A stretch of 60,000 bases of DNA from Owenia fusiformis (GCA_903813345.2 CAIIXF020000003.1:24693248-24753247), one strand, 5' to 3'; shown: positions 48,501 through 52,661, counted from the stretch's first letter. Program-made: numbers and translations. The notes: generated from the sequence alone by a model not told the origin.

Positions 48501-51301
48501 TCATGTTTATTTCACATTTCTGAAGCATGCACAAGTTTTTCACATCATGTTTAACATTTCTAAAGCATGCACAAATTTTTCACGTTTCTACTAAAACATG
48601 CACAAATATTTCACATTATGTTTCACATTTTTAAAGCATGCACAAATGTTTTTCACATAATATATGGGAATCCAAGAGATATTTTTTTCAAATTATGATC
48701 AAGTGAGTAGGAATGTACTGTCCTCCTGGAGGGTTCACTGTATACAAAATTTGATGCGGTCCTAGGCTGAACCCTCAGATATCAATATGTTCCCATACCA
48801 ACTTGCCAAATTTCAATGTGTTCCCATACCAACTGAAATGACACCCAAAAGCCATACCAAATGTCCAAATATAAGACCAATGGCGTATCAAATGTCTAAA
48901 TATAGGACCAATGCCATACCAAATATTAGACCAGGGCTATTCAAAATCTCTAGTGTCCCTAGAAGACATATCCTTGAGAAAAATGATCCAAAACAACCTC
49001 AAATTAAAGATATGTGAAACTACTAGACCAATGCCATACCATAATTGAGAGGTGACCATTCTCATTCCAGAAAACTATTCATTTATGTCCCCTGTAAGGC
49101 CCACCTGTAAACTTTTGTCTTGCTCGCATATTGGTGATCCATATACATGTATTAATCATATCACTGCACATAAGATCAGATTTCACATAATTCGCACAAT
49201 GCATTTATGTTTAGACAAGGCTGAATTGATGTATGACCCAACACCAAGTAATCCTTCTCATGCCTGTGAATTATGTCGCGATTGCAAAGGATGTGCTAGA
49301 TGGAAACAGAAACAGGTTGAACGATTACGAAAACAACTTGCAGAAGCTAATACACCAAAGATACAGCTACGTGGTGAAATTGATGCTCTTAAGATCAAAA
49401 AGGATATTATCTCTCTCAAAGTTGCTGCTGATGAAAGAACACTGAACAATAAGAGGAATCAATTCGAGACTGAAAGGAATAGAAGAATAAAGAAGAAGCT
49501 GAGGAAGATTGTCAGACAAATATCAAGGAATTTGAACAGAACAAATACAAAGAAATTGGCCCCAATTAAAATTAAGATAAAAGAAGCTGAACGTAAATTT
49601 AAAGAATTGGAAGAAAGATGTCGCAAGATGCTGAATGAAATAAAAATCTTAGAGACGGAGGAATAAAAACAATAATTTTTGAAGACAACTGTGCTTACCA
49701 TTTAGTAGAATCATTAACATGATGTTTGTCTTGTGCTTTTGCTTTAATGCCTTTATTCGTTATAATTTTGTTCTTGAAATAACAGCTTTTTTATAGATTG
49801 GATGTCGCCATAAACTTGGGATTAACAATATTTTAGTTTGGTACATGCAATAAGATGCTGGGATTCCCTGTTCCTACTGAAAACAAAACAAAGAGCATTA
49901 CACAGACAAATTTGTAACATTTCGCTCAAAGTTATATCCAATAAGATTACTCTGATTGGGAAAAGCGCGATAAACCAAATCCCAAAAGTATTTTAGATAG
50001 CATTTATATATGTTCCATGTCAGCATGTATAATTGCTGAATACTATATTGAAAAAGATGGTTGGTTCATAAAATCTTCACAATTGATTAAAATTCATCAT
50101 ACAGACATACATGTAGACTACCCTTATTATCCCAACGAACGATGTTCGTTAGGGATATAGTGAAGCCGTCCGTCCGTCCGTCCGTCCGTCCGTCCGTCCG
50201 TCCGTCTGTCCGTCAGTCAGTCAGTCCGTCCGTCTGTCCGGAAGATAACTCAAATACTAGTTGACAGATTTTCTTCATATATAGTGGAAAGATGTATATT
50301 GGTGAATAGTTTTACGCTAAAATCATAAATTTTTCATTCTAAACCAAAGTAATTAATATTATTGTTTGAATTTTTGGTAGTGTATTCACAACATTTATCT
50401 ATTTCACATATATTCAGTGTTTTTCATCCTGACCCCCAGGGGCCATGTATGGGGGGACAGGAAAACAGAAATTTTCGCTAATTTTTAGATCTTTCTGAAG
50501 TATAGCTTTATTATACTCAAATGAAAGGCAATTAAGAGTAGATTGCAAATATTGTATCTTTTTTCTGATTCGAGCCTCATAAAATTCAAAATGGCCGTCT
50601 AATGTACGATTTCGCAATAATTTTTCGATCCCTTCAAAGTATGGCTATATTATACTCAAATTGAAGGAATTTTGGAGTAGATCACAATTATGGTATTATT
50701 TTTCAGATTTGTACCTCAGAAAATTCAAAATGGCTGCTTTGCAGGAATTTGCAATTCTAAAATCTAATTTTTTCATTTTCAACCAAAGTAATGAGTATAA
50801 TTGATTGGAATTCGGTAATTGATATTTTGTTCGTTGGGATTTGCTACTCCGCGGAGTTGCCGTTATCTAGTATAGGTAGTGTTTAAAGAGTAACTTTTTG
50901 GGCTGAAACCTGCATCCATTCAACCAAGATAACTTGGTTCATTTACATGTATAATGGCTTAACCTTAGCAAGGACGTCTATCTATGTCCTTGACCTTAGT
51001 TACCATTTGAAGGGAATAAAAGGTGGTGATCTTTTGCTTCCATACTTCATAATTAGCAATGACCTTGAGATACATGATCATAGCTTCATAACTGCTTTTT
51101 AACATTTCAGATGAATCGCTCACTGTGTTATTTGACCCCATGGCTGGGAGTAGCCCTAGTGTGTGCGATGTTTGTGGCGTGGACTGTGGGTGTGACCCTC
51201 AGACAGGTGGAAACACAAGTTCCCAGACTATTGCTACAAGCCTTGGCTTACTGCTAACATTTATTGTTGCCGTAATCGCGAGTTCTCTCGTTACATGTTA
51301 A
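15374..51301 (+). CDS. TEP: TEP/CD109-like thioester protein gene (3' two thirds)
   Basis: Overview of the gene whose exons are listed one by one below. The product belongs to the C3/alpha-2-macroglobulin/TEP family: proteins cleaved in a central loop that then bind targets covalently through an internal thioester, acting in innate immunity or protease trapping. Exons in the window join with consistent phases to about 1010 codons; family members have about 1400-1500, so the signal peptide and MG1-MG4 are missing and probably lie upstream. Visible landmarks are the bait-region domain, MG6, KRRRRR, an alternative central exon, ETWIW, PDTITSW, GCGEQN (41836-41853), the catalytic His of CHKDMQGG (43205-43207), [12 protein letters not shown] and a C-terminal Cys cluster. 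Similarity is closest to CD109 by order and wording of motifs. Central exon choice resembles that known for Drosophila Tep2 and scallop TEP. Domain borders given are approximate. Confidence 0.92.
15560..17680. other. TEP intron, no further feature
   Basis: AT-rich intron. A homopolymer of 14 G lies around 17048-17061, and a CCAT/ATCC-like short repeat at about 15823-15863. No additional exon was recognised. Confidence 0.6.
17681..17935 (+). pseudogene. Three partial copies of the next TEP exon
   Basis: Copies of the front part of exon 17947-18096 stand just before it. Copy A (17681-17742) has the acceptor and GTAACAGTTGATGTTACC...GGAATCTTAGCT but lacks the middle. Copy B (17767-17862) keeps 32 codons from VTVSFSTDQ to VGILA, open in frame, with its acceptor. 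Copy C (about 17875-17922) keeps only the CTATGAGGGACTCTGCTGTA part. Each diverges after GGAATCTTAGCT into TATAT-TTGTTTTATT and has no donor, so none can act as an internal exon. Confidence 0.8.
17947..18096 (+). CDS. TEP: TEP exon: MG6, first part
   Basis: 50 codons, phase 0 to 0, acceptor TATTAG, donor GTATGT. It reads [20 protein letters not shown] to [20 protein letters not shown] and QAD. The [10 protein letters not shown] segment is the conserved family motif (AVDQSVLLL in TEPs). This is the only one of the four tandem copies here that has both splice sites. Confidence 0.92.
18401..18541 (+). CDS. TEP: TEP exon: linker with KRRRRR processing-like site
   Basis: 47 codons, phase 0 to 0, acceptor TTTAAG (weak), donor GTAAAA. 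It reads [18 protein letters not shown], then [20 protein letters not shown] and ends [12 protein letters not shown] follows the MG6 motif in family members. The acidic run followed by KRRRRRS is unusual. In C3 a four-Arg site at the equivalent place separates the beta and alpha chains, so furin-type cleavage here is a reasonable inference. Confidence 0.88.
18558..19243. mobile_element. Fold-back element, 686 bp, in a TEP intron
   Basis: The left arm (AAAGGAGTGGTATCGATATG, then GAGAACT...CTCTTAAACCAGTCAT) pairs with the right arm (complement AAAGGATTGGTATCGATATG, then GAGAACT...CTCTTAAACCAATCAT). Inner parts also pair (TGTTTAGGTCTCTCAATATT with AATATTGAGAGACC-like sequence, AATCAACC with GGTTGATT). 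Non-coding MITE-like hairpin. Confidence 0.7.
19800..19930 (+). repeat. Interspersed repeat with an empty MITE site
   Basis: Similar to 3690-3731 joined to 3880-3960 (AATATGGTTG, ATAATATTTAT, TACACAG, AACCACAATCTA, TTTTTAGGATTGAAAT, AGAAAAGCAT) but without the 148-bp fold-back element found there. Confidence 0.65.
20118..20175 (+). CDS. TEP: TEP exon before the alternative array
   Basis: 58 bp, 19 codons plus one base; phase 0 in, phase 1 out. Acceptor TTTCAG, donor GTAAGT. It reads [19 protein letters not shown] plus C of the next codon. AGVKILTDA matches the segment AGLWVLTDA of CD109. All alternative exons supply the two bases that complete its last codon. This exon is therefore the common 5' partner of the array. 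Confidence 0.9.
20283..20420 (+). repeat. Copy of the GTGGTGACATATTG repeat family
   Basis: TTATGTTACCACCAGAAGTA... ATATTGTTAAGTCTTTAGG and the TTTGGCATTTGGTGGTTGG stretch match 13290-13445 and 28995-29130. Non-coding interspersed repeat. Confidence 0.55.
20610..21918. mobile_element. Mariner-family transposon, complete
   Basis: TA duplicates flank the element (20608-20609 and 21919-21920). Inverted ends of about 37 bp match at all but one position: CGAGGAAAGATCCAAAAGTT, then TCCGGCCTAACATAGTT, versus CGAGGGAAGATCC... on the other strand. Length 1309 bp, normal for mariner. It encodes one intact transposase. It sits in the TEP intron just before the alternative exon array, in the same orientation as the gene. 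Confidence 0.95.
20800..21852 (+). CDS. Mariner transposase (DD34D)
   Basis: 350 residues starting at [19 protein letters not shown], the usual mariner start; the frame is open 18 codons further upstream from an ATG at 20746. The N-terminal helix-turn-helix region includes [28 protein letters not shown] and [13 protein letters not shown]. The catalytic triad is visible: [19 protein letters not shown] and [13 protein letters not shown], with 34 residues between the second and third Asp. A GAT run gives DDDDD near residue 310. No stop or frameshift, so the copy may be recent and possibly active. It cuts and pastes DNA at TA sites. Confidence 0.95.
   Translation: MEKTEYRAVIKFLYQEENGGQEIYDRLKDVYGEGAPSYSTIKFWVAEFKHGRESIDDAPRSGRPKDVTSDRNVDFVHRTILEDRRKSIRELVEETGLSYGTICRIIHEDLHMQKLSSRWVPRMLTEDMKTKRVAVARELLDMYNTDPQGFMERIVTCDKTWVRHFEPSTKHESMQWNHMGSPPPKKFRTTPSNKKMMATIFWDCEGPILVDYLPRGTTMNGEYYAALLRTLKAKLDETRPHKVRLRVLHQQDNAPVHTSQVARDAAEECHLELLPHAPYSPDQAPNDYYLFGKLKKSLRGQRFDDDDDEVKIAVNQWLEGHTPDFFRTGLEMLPRRWTKCIEVQGDYIEK
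22296..22978 (+). mobile_element. Deleted piggyBac-like element, 683 bp
   Basis: TTAA on both sides (22292-22295, 22979-22982). Inverted ends are CCTTTAGCGTGCTGCC and the complement CCTTTACCATGCTGCC (14 of 16). Subterminal GCCGGCGGAC repeats occur near the left end. At 22555-22653 a short frame reads [20 protein letters not shown] to GHRK then stop, followed by [16 protein letters not shown]-like sequence. This may be the remains of a transposase N-terminus; the rest is deleted. Confidence 0.8.
23081..23253. mobile_element. TA-type MITE (GTGGAACACC family)
   Basis: Starts TACAGTAACAACTGCAAAGT, ends GGTCTTACTACTGTA. Inverted GTGGAACACC and GGTGTTCCACTT blocks lie inside. Related to 52662-52826 and more distantly to 11171-11338. 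Confidence 0.75.
23764..23956 (+). CDS. TEP: TEP alternative central exon 1
   Basis: 193 bp, phase 1 in, phase 2 out; acceptor GGTTTTAG, donor G|GTATGA. It encodes [20 protein letters not shown], then [20 protein letters not shown] and ends with the shared cassette [18 protein letters not shown]. The front half is unlike the other cassettes. It would be joined to exon 20118-20175 and exon 39626-39743 in mature mRNA. The region corresponds to the bait-like or variable loop of TEPs. Confidence 0.88.
24510..24711 (+). CDS. TEP: TEP alternative central exon 2, splice donor missing
   Basis: 202 bp open frame with acceptor TTTTTCAG and the same phase pattern. It reads [20 protein letters not shown] to [20 protein letters not shown] plus A. 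At the exact position where the other cassettes show GT, this one reads AATACT: GCAGG|AATACT. Loss of the two bases GT would explain it. The otherwise invariant Trp of ETWIW is also Leu. Probably a dying exon; it may still have been used recently, as the frame is open. Confidence 0.6.
25736..25910 (+). CDS. TEP: TEP alternative central exon 3
   Basis: 175 bp, phase 1 to 2; acceptor ATACTAG, donor CAGG|GTGCTG (weak). It reads [20 protein letters not shown], then a Gly/Thr/Pro-rich stretch and ends [19 protein letters not shown]. It carries a C-x2-C pair (CADC) in the variable half, shared in type with cassette 4. Confidence 0.85.
26543..26836. mobile_element. TA-type MITE, 294 bp
   Basis: Starts TACTGTAGATACATTTATTT and ends, on the complement, TACTGTAGATACACTTAATT; both continue to AATTTGACGGATT. 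Non-coding; lies between alternative exons 3 and 4. Confidence 0.75.
27862..28057 (+). CDS. TEP: TEP alternative central exon 4
   Basis: 196 bp, phase 1 to 2; acceptor TTTTCACAG, donor TTGG|GTAAAA. It reads [20 protein letters not shown], then an acidic Asn/Asp/Glu-rich part ([16 protein letters not shown]) and ends [19 protein letters not shown]. It has a C-x2-C pair (CPDC). The loop is far more acidic than that of exons 1 and 2. Confidence 0.9.
28316..28640 (+). repeat. tRNA-derived SINE
   Basis: The head has GTGTAGCTCAGCGGTAGCGC (A box) and CCGGATTCGATCCCCGG (B box in a T-arm). The body has GGTGTTTGACTGAGTGGTCC, CACATAAAAGAACACAGG and AAGGAGGGGTTTCTGG, ending in an ATACAATACAAAATAC tail. 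It shares its body with the SINE at 14765-15345. The acceptor stem does not close, so it is not a tRNA gene. Confidence 0.8.
28995..29365 (+). repeat. GTGGTGACATATTG repeat with GAAAGCCC ends
   Basis: Starts TTATGTCACCACCAAAAAGT and GGTGACATATTGTTATGATC. An internal pair of related segments (TTCAAAATCATCTACA at about 29133 and 29262) follows, and a perfect small palindrome GGGCTTTCAACTAGAGTTGA/AAGCCC closes at about 29328-29353. Confidence 0.6.
29690..29772. mobile_element. Short TA-type MITE, 83 bp
   Basis: TACAGGGTGTCCATAA at the left and TTATGAACACCCTGTA at the right, with TA at both ends. The ends fit known mariner-type terminal sequences. Confidence 0.75.
30145..30340 (+). CDS. TEP: TEP alternative central exon 5
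   Basis: 196 bp, phase 1 to 2; acceptor GTTTGTAG, donor TTGG|GTACCT. It reads [20 protein letters not shown], then [20 protein letters not shown] and ends [18 protein letters not shown]. Proline-rich variable half. Its flanks and downstream intron (GGGTACCTT...GGCAC, ATATTTCAGGG) resemble those of exon 6, so the two arose by tandem duplication. Confidence 0.9.
31147..31314. mobile_element. Fold-back MITE, copy 1
   Basis: TATTCGCGAATGCAACTAAC at the left and the complement TATTCGAGAATGCATATAGC at the right, with inner GCCAACTCATTTGAATAT and ATATTTAAATGAGTCAT. The same family lies at 55472-55636. It interrupts the region upstream of alternative exon 6 that is shared with exon 5. Confidence 0.75.
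31488..31695 (+). CDS. TEP: TEP alternative central exon 6
   Basis: 208 bp, phase 1 to 2, the longest cassette; acceptor TTTCTTTAG, donor CTGG|GTACCT. It reads [20 protein letters not shown], then [20 protein letters not shown] and ends [18 protein letters not shown]. The variable half is very rich in Gly, Pro and Ala, with almost no charge, so it should be a flexible loop. Confidence 0.9.
31942..32086 (+). CDS. TEP: TEP alternative central exon 7
   Basis: 145 bp, phase 1 to 2, the shortest cassette; acceptor TTTCTATAG, donor CCAG|GTACCA. It reads [20 protein letters not shown], then [20 protein letters not shown] and WLWVNALT. Tyr- and Asp-rich variable half. It lies only 246 bp after exon 6, still enough for an intron, so the choice is not forced by spacing. 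Confidence 0.9.
33028..33223 (+). CDS. TEP: TEP alternative central exon 8
   Basis: 196 bp, phase 1 to 2; acceptor TACTGCAG, donor TGAG|GTATTG. It reads [20 protein letters not shown], then a Lys-rich part ([19 protein letters not shown]) and ends [14 protein letters not shown]. It shares its exon end and downstream intron with the pseudo-exon at 34001. Confidence 0.9.
33829..33924. mobile_element. Short mariner-type MITE, 96 bp
   Basis: TACGAGGGGTGATTCAAAAG and, on the complement, TACGGGGGGGGGTGATTCAA; both continue to GTAATGGACAAAATTT-like inner arms. TA ends. The outer CGAGG resembles the ends of the mariner at 20610-21918, though the inner sequence differs. Confidence 0.8.
34001..34195 (+). 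pseudogene. Pseudo-exon 9 of the TEP array
   Basis: Preceded by an intact acceptor (TTGTTGCAG) and followed by the same donor context as exon 8 (GAG|GTATTGACCCACTCCCATT). The frame from the acceptor ends at a TAG after AGKKK, and more stops follow (near 34124-34138) before the relic [18 protein letters not shown]. The P of FPETW is Q-shifted here. Its length (195) has lost the 1-modulo-3 rule. A dead duplicate of exon 8. Confidence 0.85.
34318..34680. mobile_element. Element with inverted arrays of a 15-16-mer
   Basis: Left array (34318-34472) repeats GTCAACTCGACCCCAA / GTCAACTCAACCCTTA variants about ten times. Right array (34556-34680) holds about eight inverted copies (GGGGTTGAGTTGAC). 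The core between is AT-rich. The outer ends are both GGTCAACTCAACCCCAAGTC. The layout is that of the MULE-like element at 10116-10893, but the sequence is different and I see no target duplication. Confidence 0.65.
35236..35404 (+). CDS. TEP: TEP alternative central exon 10
   Basis: 169 bp, phase 1 to 2; acceptor ATTATTGCAG, donor TGAA|GTATGG. It reads [20 protein letters not shown], then [20 protein letters not shown] and ends [16 protein letters not shown]. It is closely related to exon 11, including about 400 bp upstream and several hundred bp downstream. Confidence 0.92.
35570..35770 (+). pseudogene. Left-over tail of a lost cassette (10')
   Basis: ACAGTTGTGAAGTATGGATA with TATGTTGGG and the following AT-rich intron (CACTGAACCATT, CAGGAATCAAACAAT, TATGTAGA) repeats the last bases of exons 10/11, their donor and downstream intron. 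The coding front is gone. It marks a third duplication unit whose exon was deleted. Confidence 0.75.
36490..36715 (+). repeat. Tandem repeat before exon 11
   Basis: Four or five diverged units contain ATATCACAGAGGGAAATACC and TCACAATTATGGATGT, with spacing of roughly 45-65 bp. One unit of the same sequence lies before exon 10 (34940-34985). The open frame across it is an artefact. Confidence 0.7.
36713..37366. mobile_element. Large palindrome, 654 bp, between exons 10 and 11
   Basis: Left arm from CAACTACAAGAAATCGCTAT and right arm ending in the complement CAACCGAAAGAAATCGCTAT pair almost to the centre (37000-37070), where TAGAGTTTCATCAAAATCAC pairs with GTGATTTTAATGATTGAAAC. Arms about 290 bp with small indels. 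Fold-back transposon or MITE. Confidence 0.8.
37630..37813 (+). CDS. TEP: TEP alternative central exon 11 (last)
   Basis: 184 bp, phase 1 to 2; acceptor TATTATTACAG, donor TGAA|GTATGG. It reads [20 protein letters not shown], then [20 protein letters not shown] and ends [19 protein letters not shown]. Nearest relative is exon 10, from which it differs by a few residues and a longer front. It is the most downstream cassette; the shared 3' exon follows at 39626. Confidence 0.92.
37814..39625. other. TEP intron after the array
   Basis: The first 200 bp repeat the downstream intron of exon 10 (TATATGCTAGGCATTTG, AACCAATT, TCCAACAAGGGTT). The rest is AT-rich without exon, repeat or cassette relic that I can recognise. 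Confidence 0.6.
39626..39743 (+). CDS. TEP: TEP exon: first shared exon after the array
   Basis: 118 bp, one base plus 39 codons; phase 2 in, 0 out; acceptor TATCTAG, donor GTATGT. Its first T completes GG-, AG- or AA- from the chosen cassette (Gly, Ser or Asn). It reads [20 protein letters not shown], then [28 protein letters not shown] is a hallmark of CD109/TEP proteins directly after ETWIW. This is the common 3' partner of all cassettes. Confidence 0.93.
40424..40537 (+). CDS. TEP: TEP exon: MG7, part 1
   Basis: 38 codons, phase 0 to 0; acceptor TTTCCAG, donor [26 protein letters not shown], then [34 protein letters not shown] matches CD109 nearly word for word. Confidence 0.93.
40810..40911 (+). 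CDS. TEP: TEP exon: MG7, part 2
   Basis: 34 codons, phase 0 to 0; acceptor TTTCAAG, donor [26 protein letters not shown], then [14 protein letters not shown]. It continues the MG7 beta-sandwich (V-L-KS-DF pattern). Confidence 0.88.
41052..41180 (+). CDS. TEP: TEP exon: MG7 end / CUB start
   Basis: 43 codons, phase 0 to 0; acceptor TATTTCAG, donor [26 protein letters not shown], then [20 protein letters not shown] and LVE. It corresponds to the PIRPTHLGEIPITVTALS-type segment of CD109. An interspersed repeat (41237-41370) lies in the next intron. Confidence 0.88.
41463..41598 (+). CDS. TEP: TEP exon: CUB segment before the thioester domain
   Basis: 45 codons plus one base, phase 0 to 1; acceptor TTTTCAG. 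The donor G|GTCCGT is weak, but it is the only one that gives the family sequence CVVGDIMGP across the junction. [20 protein letters not shown], then [20 protein letters not shown] and EICVV. Confidence 0.85.
41774..41956 (+). CDS. TEP: TEP exon: thioester site GCGEQN
   Basis: 183 bp, phase 1 to 1; acceptor TTATAG, donor [27 protein letters not shown] leads into [20 protein letters not shown]. Cys at 41839-41841 and Gln at 41848-41850 form the internal thioester, which on activation binds hydroxyl or amino groups on targets. The motif is intact, so the protein should be thioester-competent, unlike insect TEPs that have lost it. Confidence 0.96.
42469..42559 (+). CDS. TEP: TEP exon: thioester domain, part 2
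   Basis: 91 bp, phase 1 to 2; acceptor TTATGTAG, donor GTAAGA. With the previous exon it reads [20 protein letters not shown], then [22 protein letters not shown] and GSFSAFG match the alpha-alpha barrel of the thioester domain. Confidence 0.93.
43057..43219 (+). CDS. TEP: TEP exon: thioester domain with catalytic His
   Basis: 163 bp, phase 2 to 0; acceptor ATTTAG, donor [26 protein letters not shown], then [20 protein letters not shown] and [15 protein letters not shown]. His in VCHKDMQGG (43205-43207) sits where C3 has its catalytic His (VIHQEMIGG), which directs the thioester to hydroxyl targets. Confidence 0.95.
43475..43549 (+). CDS. TEP: TEP exon: thioester domain, part 4
   Basis: 25 codons, phase 0 to 0; acceptor GTTCCAG, donor [26 protein letters not shown], then KDMDG. 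Continues HKDMQ|GGS as in relatives. The preceding intron contains a decoy-like stretch near 43350-43380 that was not used. Confidence 0.92.
44129..44303 (+). CDS. TEP: TEP exon: thioester domain, part 5
   Basis: 175 bp, phase 0 to 1; acceptor ATTTTAG, donor [26 protein letters not shown], then [20 protein letters not shown] and [30 protein letters not shown] is typical of the barrel helices. Confidence 0.92.
44763..44986 (+). CDS. TEP: TEP exon: thioester domain, part 6
   Basis: 224 bp, phase 1 to 0; acceptor TTGAAG (weak), donor [26 protein letters not shown], then [20 protein letters not shown] and end [26 protein letters not shown] and [12 protein letters not shown] are family signatures. 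Two extra Cys (CDPSMRWC) may form a local disulfide. Confidence 0.93.
45442..45594 (+). CDS. TEP: TEP exon: end of thioester domain / CUB
   Basis: 51 codons, phase 0 to 0; acceptor TTTTTTAG, donor [26 protein letters not shown], then [20 protein letters not shown] and NAVILQCVV. Follows FSSTQ as in CD109 (TQDT-VALKALSEFA). Confidence 0.93.
45921..45983 (+). CDS. TEP: TEP exon: CUB end
   Basis: 21 codons, phase 0 to 0; acceptor TTTCTAG, donor GTTAGT. It reads [20 protein letters not shown] then [13 protein letters not shown] corresponds to ISANGFGFAICQ of CD109, just before the receptor-binding-like domain. Confidence 0.9.
46260..46590. repeat. Likely interspersed repeat in TEP intron
   Basis: Contains TTGTTACCATGGCAACAAAT (a palindromic GTTACCATGGCAAC), GGGTTACTATAGCAACCAT and an end GGATCACCCTGTATA typical of mariner-type MITEs. 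Related GGTTGCCAAGACAA and GGTTACCAAGGTAAC motifs occur at 56600-56690. The left border is not defined. Confidence 0.45.
46985..47253 (+). pseudogene. Four partial copies of the next TEP exon and acceptor
   Basis: Acceptor-plus-exon starts resembling the true exon (TTCTAG|GTTTCTCTGCAATACAATG) recur at about 46998, 47055, 47125 and 47187, each followed by AACA(A/T)GA(T/G)GAGA...GAGATTGTTCATTTC-like sequence. The 47125 copy keeps TTTTCTAG|GTTTCTCAGCAGTATAATGA. Period about 60-70 bp. Copies lack donors and later drift out of frame. Confidence 0.8.
47254..47369 (+). CDS. TEP: TEP exon: receptor-binding-like domain, part 1
   Basis: 116 bp, phase 0 to 2; acceptor TTTTCTAG, donor [26 protein letters not shown], then [18 protein letters not shown]. 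It begins the C-terminal A2M receptor-binding-type domain. It is preceded by four degenerate copies of its own start. Confidence 0.92.
47724..47892 (+). CDS. TEP: TEP exon: receptor-binding-like domain, part 2
   Basis: 169 bp, phase 2 to 0; acceptor CTTTCAG, donor [26 protein letters not shown], then [20 protein letters not shown] and [21 protein letters not shown] is the conserved core of this domain (ALMEVNLLSGF in CD109). Confidence 0.93.
48041..48143 (+). CDS. TEP: TEP exon: last shared exon
   Basis: 103 bp, phase 0 to 1; acceptor TTTTAG, donor [27 protein letters not shown], then [22 protein letters not shown] is the usual end of the receptor-binding domain (VSIVDYYEP in CD109). Both terminal exons that follow (49215 and 51111) fit its phase. 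Confidence 0.92.
48385..48660 (+). repeat. Tandem repeat of about 39 bp
   Basis: Seven or so units of TAAAGCATGCACAAATATTT followed by CACATTATGTTTCACATTTC, with unit-length differences. A second, looser repeat (CCATACCAAATGTC, ATATAAGACCAATG) follows at 48787-49035. Frames across it are artefacts. Both lie in the intron before the alternative terminal exon. Confidence 0.75.
49215..49666 (+). CDS. TEP: Alternative terminal TEP exon: Cys cluster plus coiled coil
   Basis: Acceptor TTATGTTTAG; two bases plus 149 codons and TAA, entered in phase 1 exactly like the terminal exon at 51111. It begins [20 protein letters not shown], then [10 protein letters not shown], which lines up with [20 protein letters not shown], then VCGVDCGC of the other exon. 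After the Cys cluster come about 115 residues of Lys/Arg/Glu-rich sequence predicted by eye to be coiled coil ([53 protein letters not shown]), ending ETEE. There is no membrane tail. The frame is also open upstream to an ATG at 49052, but that part looks non-coding. AATAAA overlaps the stop. Inference: makes a secreted, possibly multimeric TEP. An unrelated intronic gene is the alternative view. Confidence 0.7.
50129..50875. repeat. CCGT-rich interspersed repeat with inverted ends
   Basis: Starts TATCCCAACGAACGATGTTC, then GTTAGGGATATAG and a CCGT microsatellite (50166-50240); ends TTCGTTGGGATTTGCTACTC, then CGCGGAGTTGCCG. Inside, a roughly 125-bp unit occurs twice (TATTATACTCAAATGAAAGG and AAATTCAAAATGGC at about 50510-50600 and 50650-50740). 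A diverged fragment of its end is at 26872-26915. Familiar repeat type of mollusc genomes; class not determined. Confidence 0.7.
51111..51301 (+). CDS. TEP: Terminal TEP exon with GPI-anchor-like tail
   Basis: 191 bp, phase 1 in, ends with TAA at 51299-51301; acceptor [28 protein letters not shown], then [19 protein letters not shown] and a hydrophobic end [20 protein letters not shown], then LVTC. A small-residue stretch followed by about 20 hydrophobic residues with no basic tail is the usual GPI-attachment signal, and CD109 is GPI-anchored. The Cys cluster resembles CDLCSDVQGC of CD109. Alternative to the exon at 49215. Confidence 0.92.
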
Positions 51302-52661
51302 AGGACATTATCACTCTCTTTGTGTCAACATAAGGAGCTTTCATGCTAACATAAACATGTTGATGGTTTGTTTTTGATTTTGAGACCACAGGTACTCTTA
51401 GTAATACCATTTTTAATTTTAAATAATTGAGATGTAACACATATGAGTCGTTTTTAAATGGATATTGAAAATGATACTCAAGAATCTAAACTGGCCAATT
51501 TACTGCATTGAGTAGAGATACAATCTAAAAATTCCAGAAATCACAAGGAATTTTGTTGTCTGGAATTAATTAGATATTTTTTAATATGACATAATTTAGA
51601 CACTTGGAACAGACCTAAGTCTTGGTAACCTAGAATTTGATCTGATTGAAATATACAAGGGTTTTCCTCGAAAGAAAGGAATGTAAAGTTATTTTGGATT
51701 GAGTATGCACAAGAAGTGCAATATTGATATATTTTTGATCATTTTTTATATCATCATTTGGCCTAAAAATATTTTAATGTTATTTGAGGTAAAATTACCT
51801 TTGATGAAAAACTTTTACCAAGCAATTGGCATGCAGTCTACTATTTTTCTATAATACCGCATTAAACAGAAAATTGTTTATAATATAAGGCCTTGTTTGG
51901 TATTTCTATTCAACTTAAGAATATATTCCAATAATACATTTACAATATATTGTACATACGGTAATTTGATTTGTATATTTAGGTTGTGGATATTGAAGAA
52001 GCATACTCTGAATTCTGAAAAATATTATTTGAATATGCAAAAAAAAGTATTTTAATAATATGGGTGAGAAAAATGGTAAAAATGGAATGGCAAAAGAAAT
52101 TGGAGATATAATGGAATATAATGTTATTTTTGTAAAATAACTGATTCGACAAATCTGTTGTGTTATTTTCTTTTGCTAGTTGGACATGAACAATTGCAGA
52201 AATCAGAGTATGGCTCTTTAAGTTTATATTTTATTCCAGCTTTTTAGAGAAACATACATGTATTTCCAAAAAAGAGAATCCTTGTACAATATGTCTGTTT
52301 TATCATTTCTTCAATTTTTGAAATATTGCAATTATTCCAAGCAATAATGTAAAGAATATAGTGCATTACTTCTGGGACAACCCTCGTACTATATGACTGT
52401 TTATTCTTGATTGTGCCGTGATCATGATTAACTCATTGGATGTAATTATTGACATGTAATTATCTTATTTTACAGGGAATCTTTTTAATGTTATCACGAA
52501 TTATATACATACTTTGCAGTGCTATAAATGATGAAATAGTTAATACCACTTTTAGGGATACTCAACCAACCTCAACAATGACCTGGTTATTGTATTATAT
52601 TATTCCTATCCAAATTTGTGGTATAAAAATGGAGTTAAAAAATGTCTTCATGGAAGTGATA
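51302..52661 (+). other. 3' UTR of the GPI-tailed TEP mRNA and spacer
   Basis: AT-rich, no coding signal. A possible poly-A signal ATTAAA lies near 51862 and AATAAA near 52854; neither can be chosen from sequence alone. Confidence 0.45.

Noticed and set aside
48342-49017. Overlapping small open frames rich in [10 protein letters not shown]-like or [10 protein letters not shown]-like repeats
   Set aside because: They come from tandem repeats in an intron; frames overlap each other and have no splice logic.
49052-49214. N-terminal part of the 204-codon frame as a separate gene start
   Set aside because: The segment before the acceptor at 49213-49214 has no coding character, whereas the part after it matches the phase and Cys cluster of the other terminal exon. 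A separate intronless gene is not fully excluded.
50166-50240. CCGT repeat as a functional or regulatory array
   Set aside because: Simple microsatellite inside a known type of mollusc interspersed repeat.
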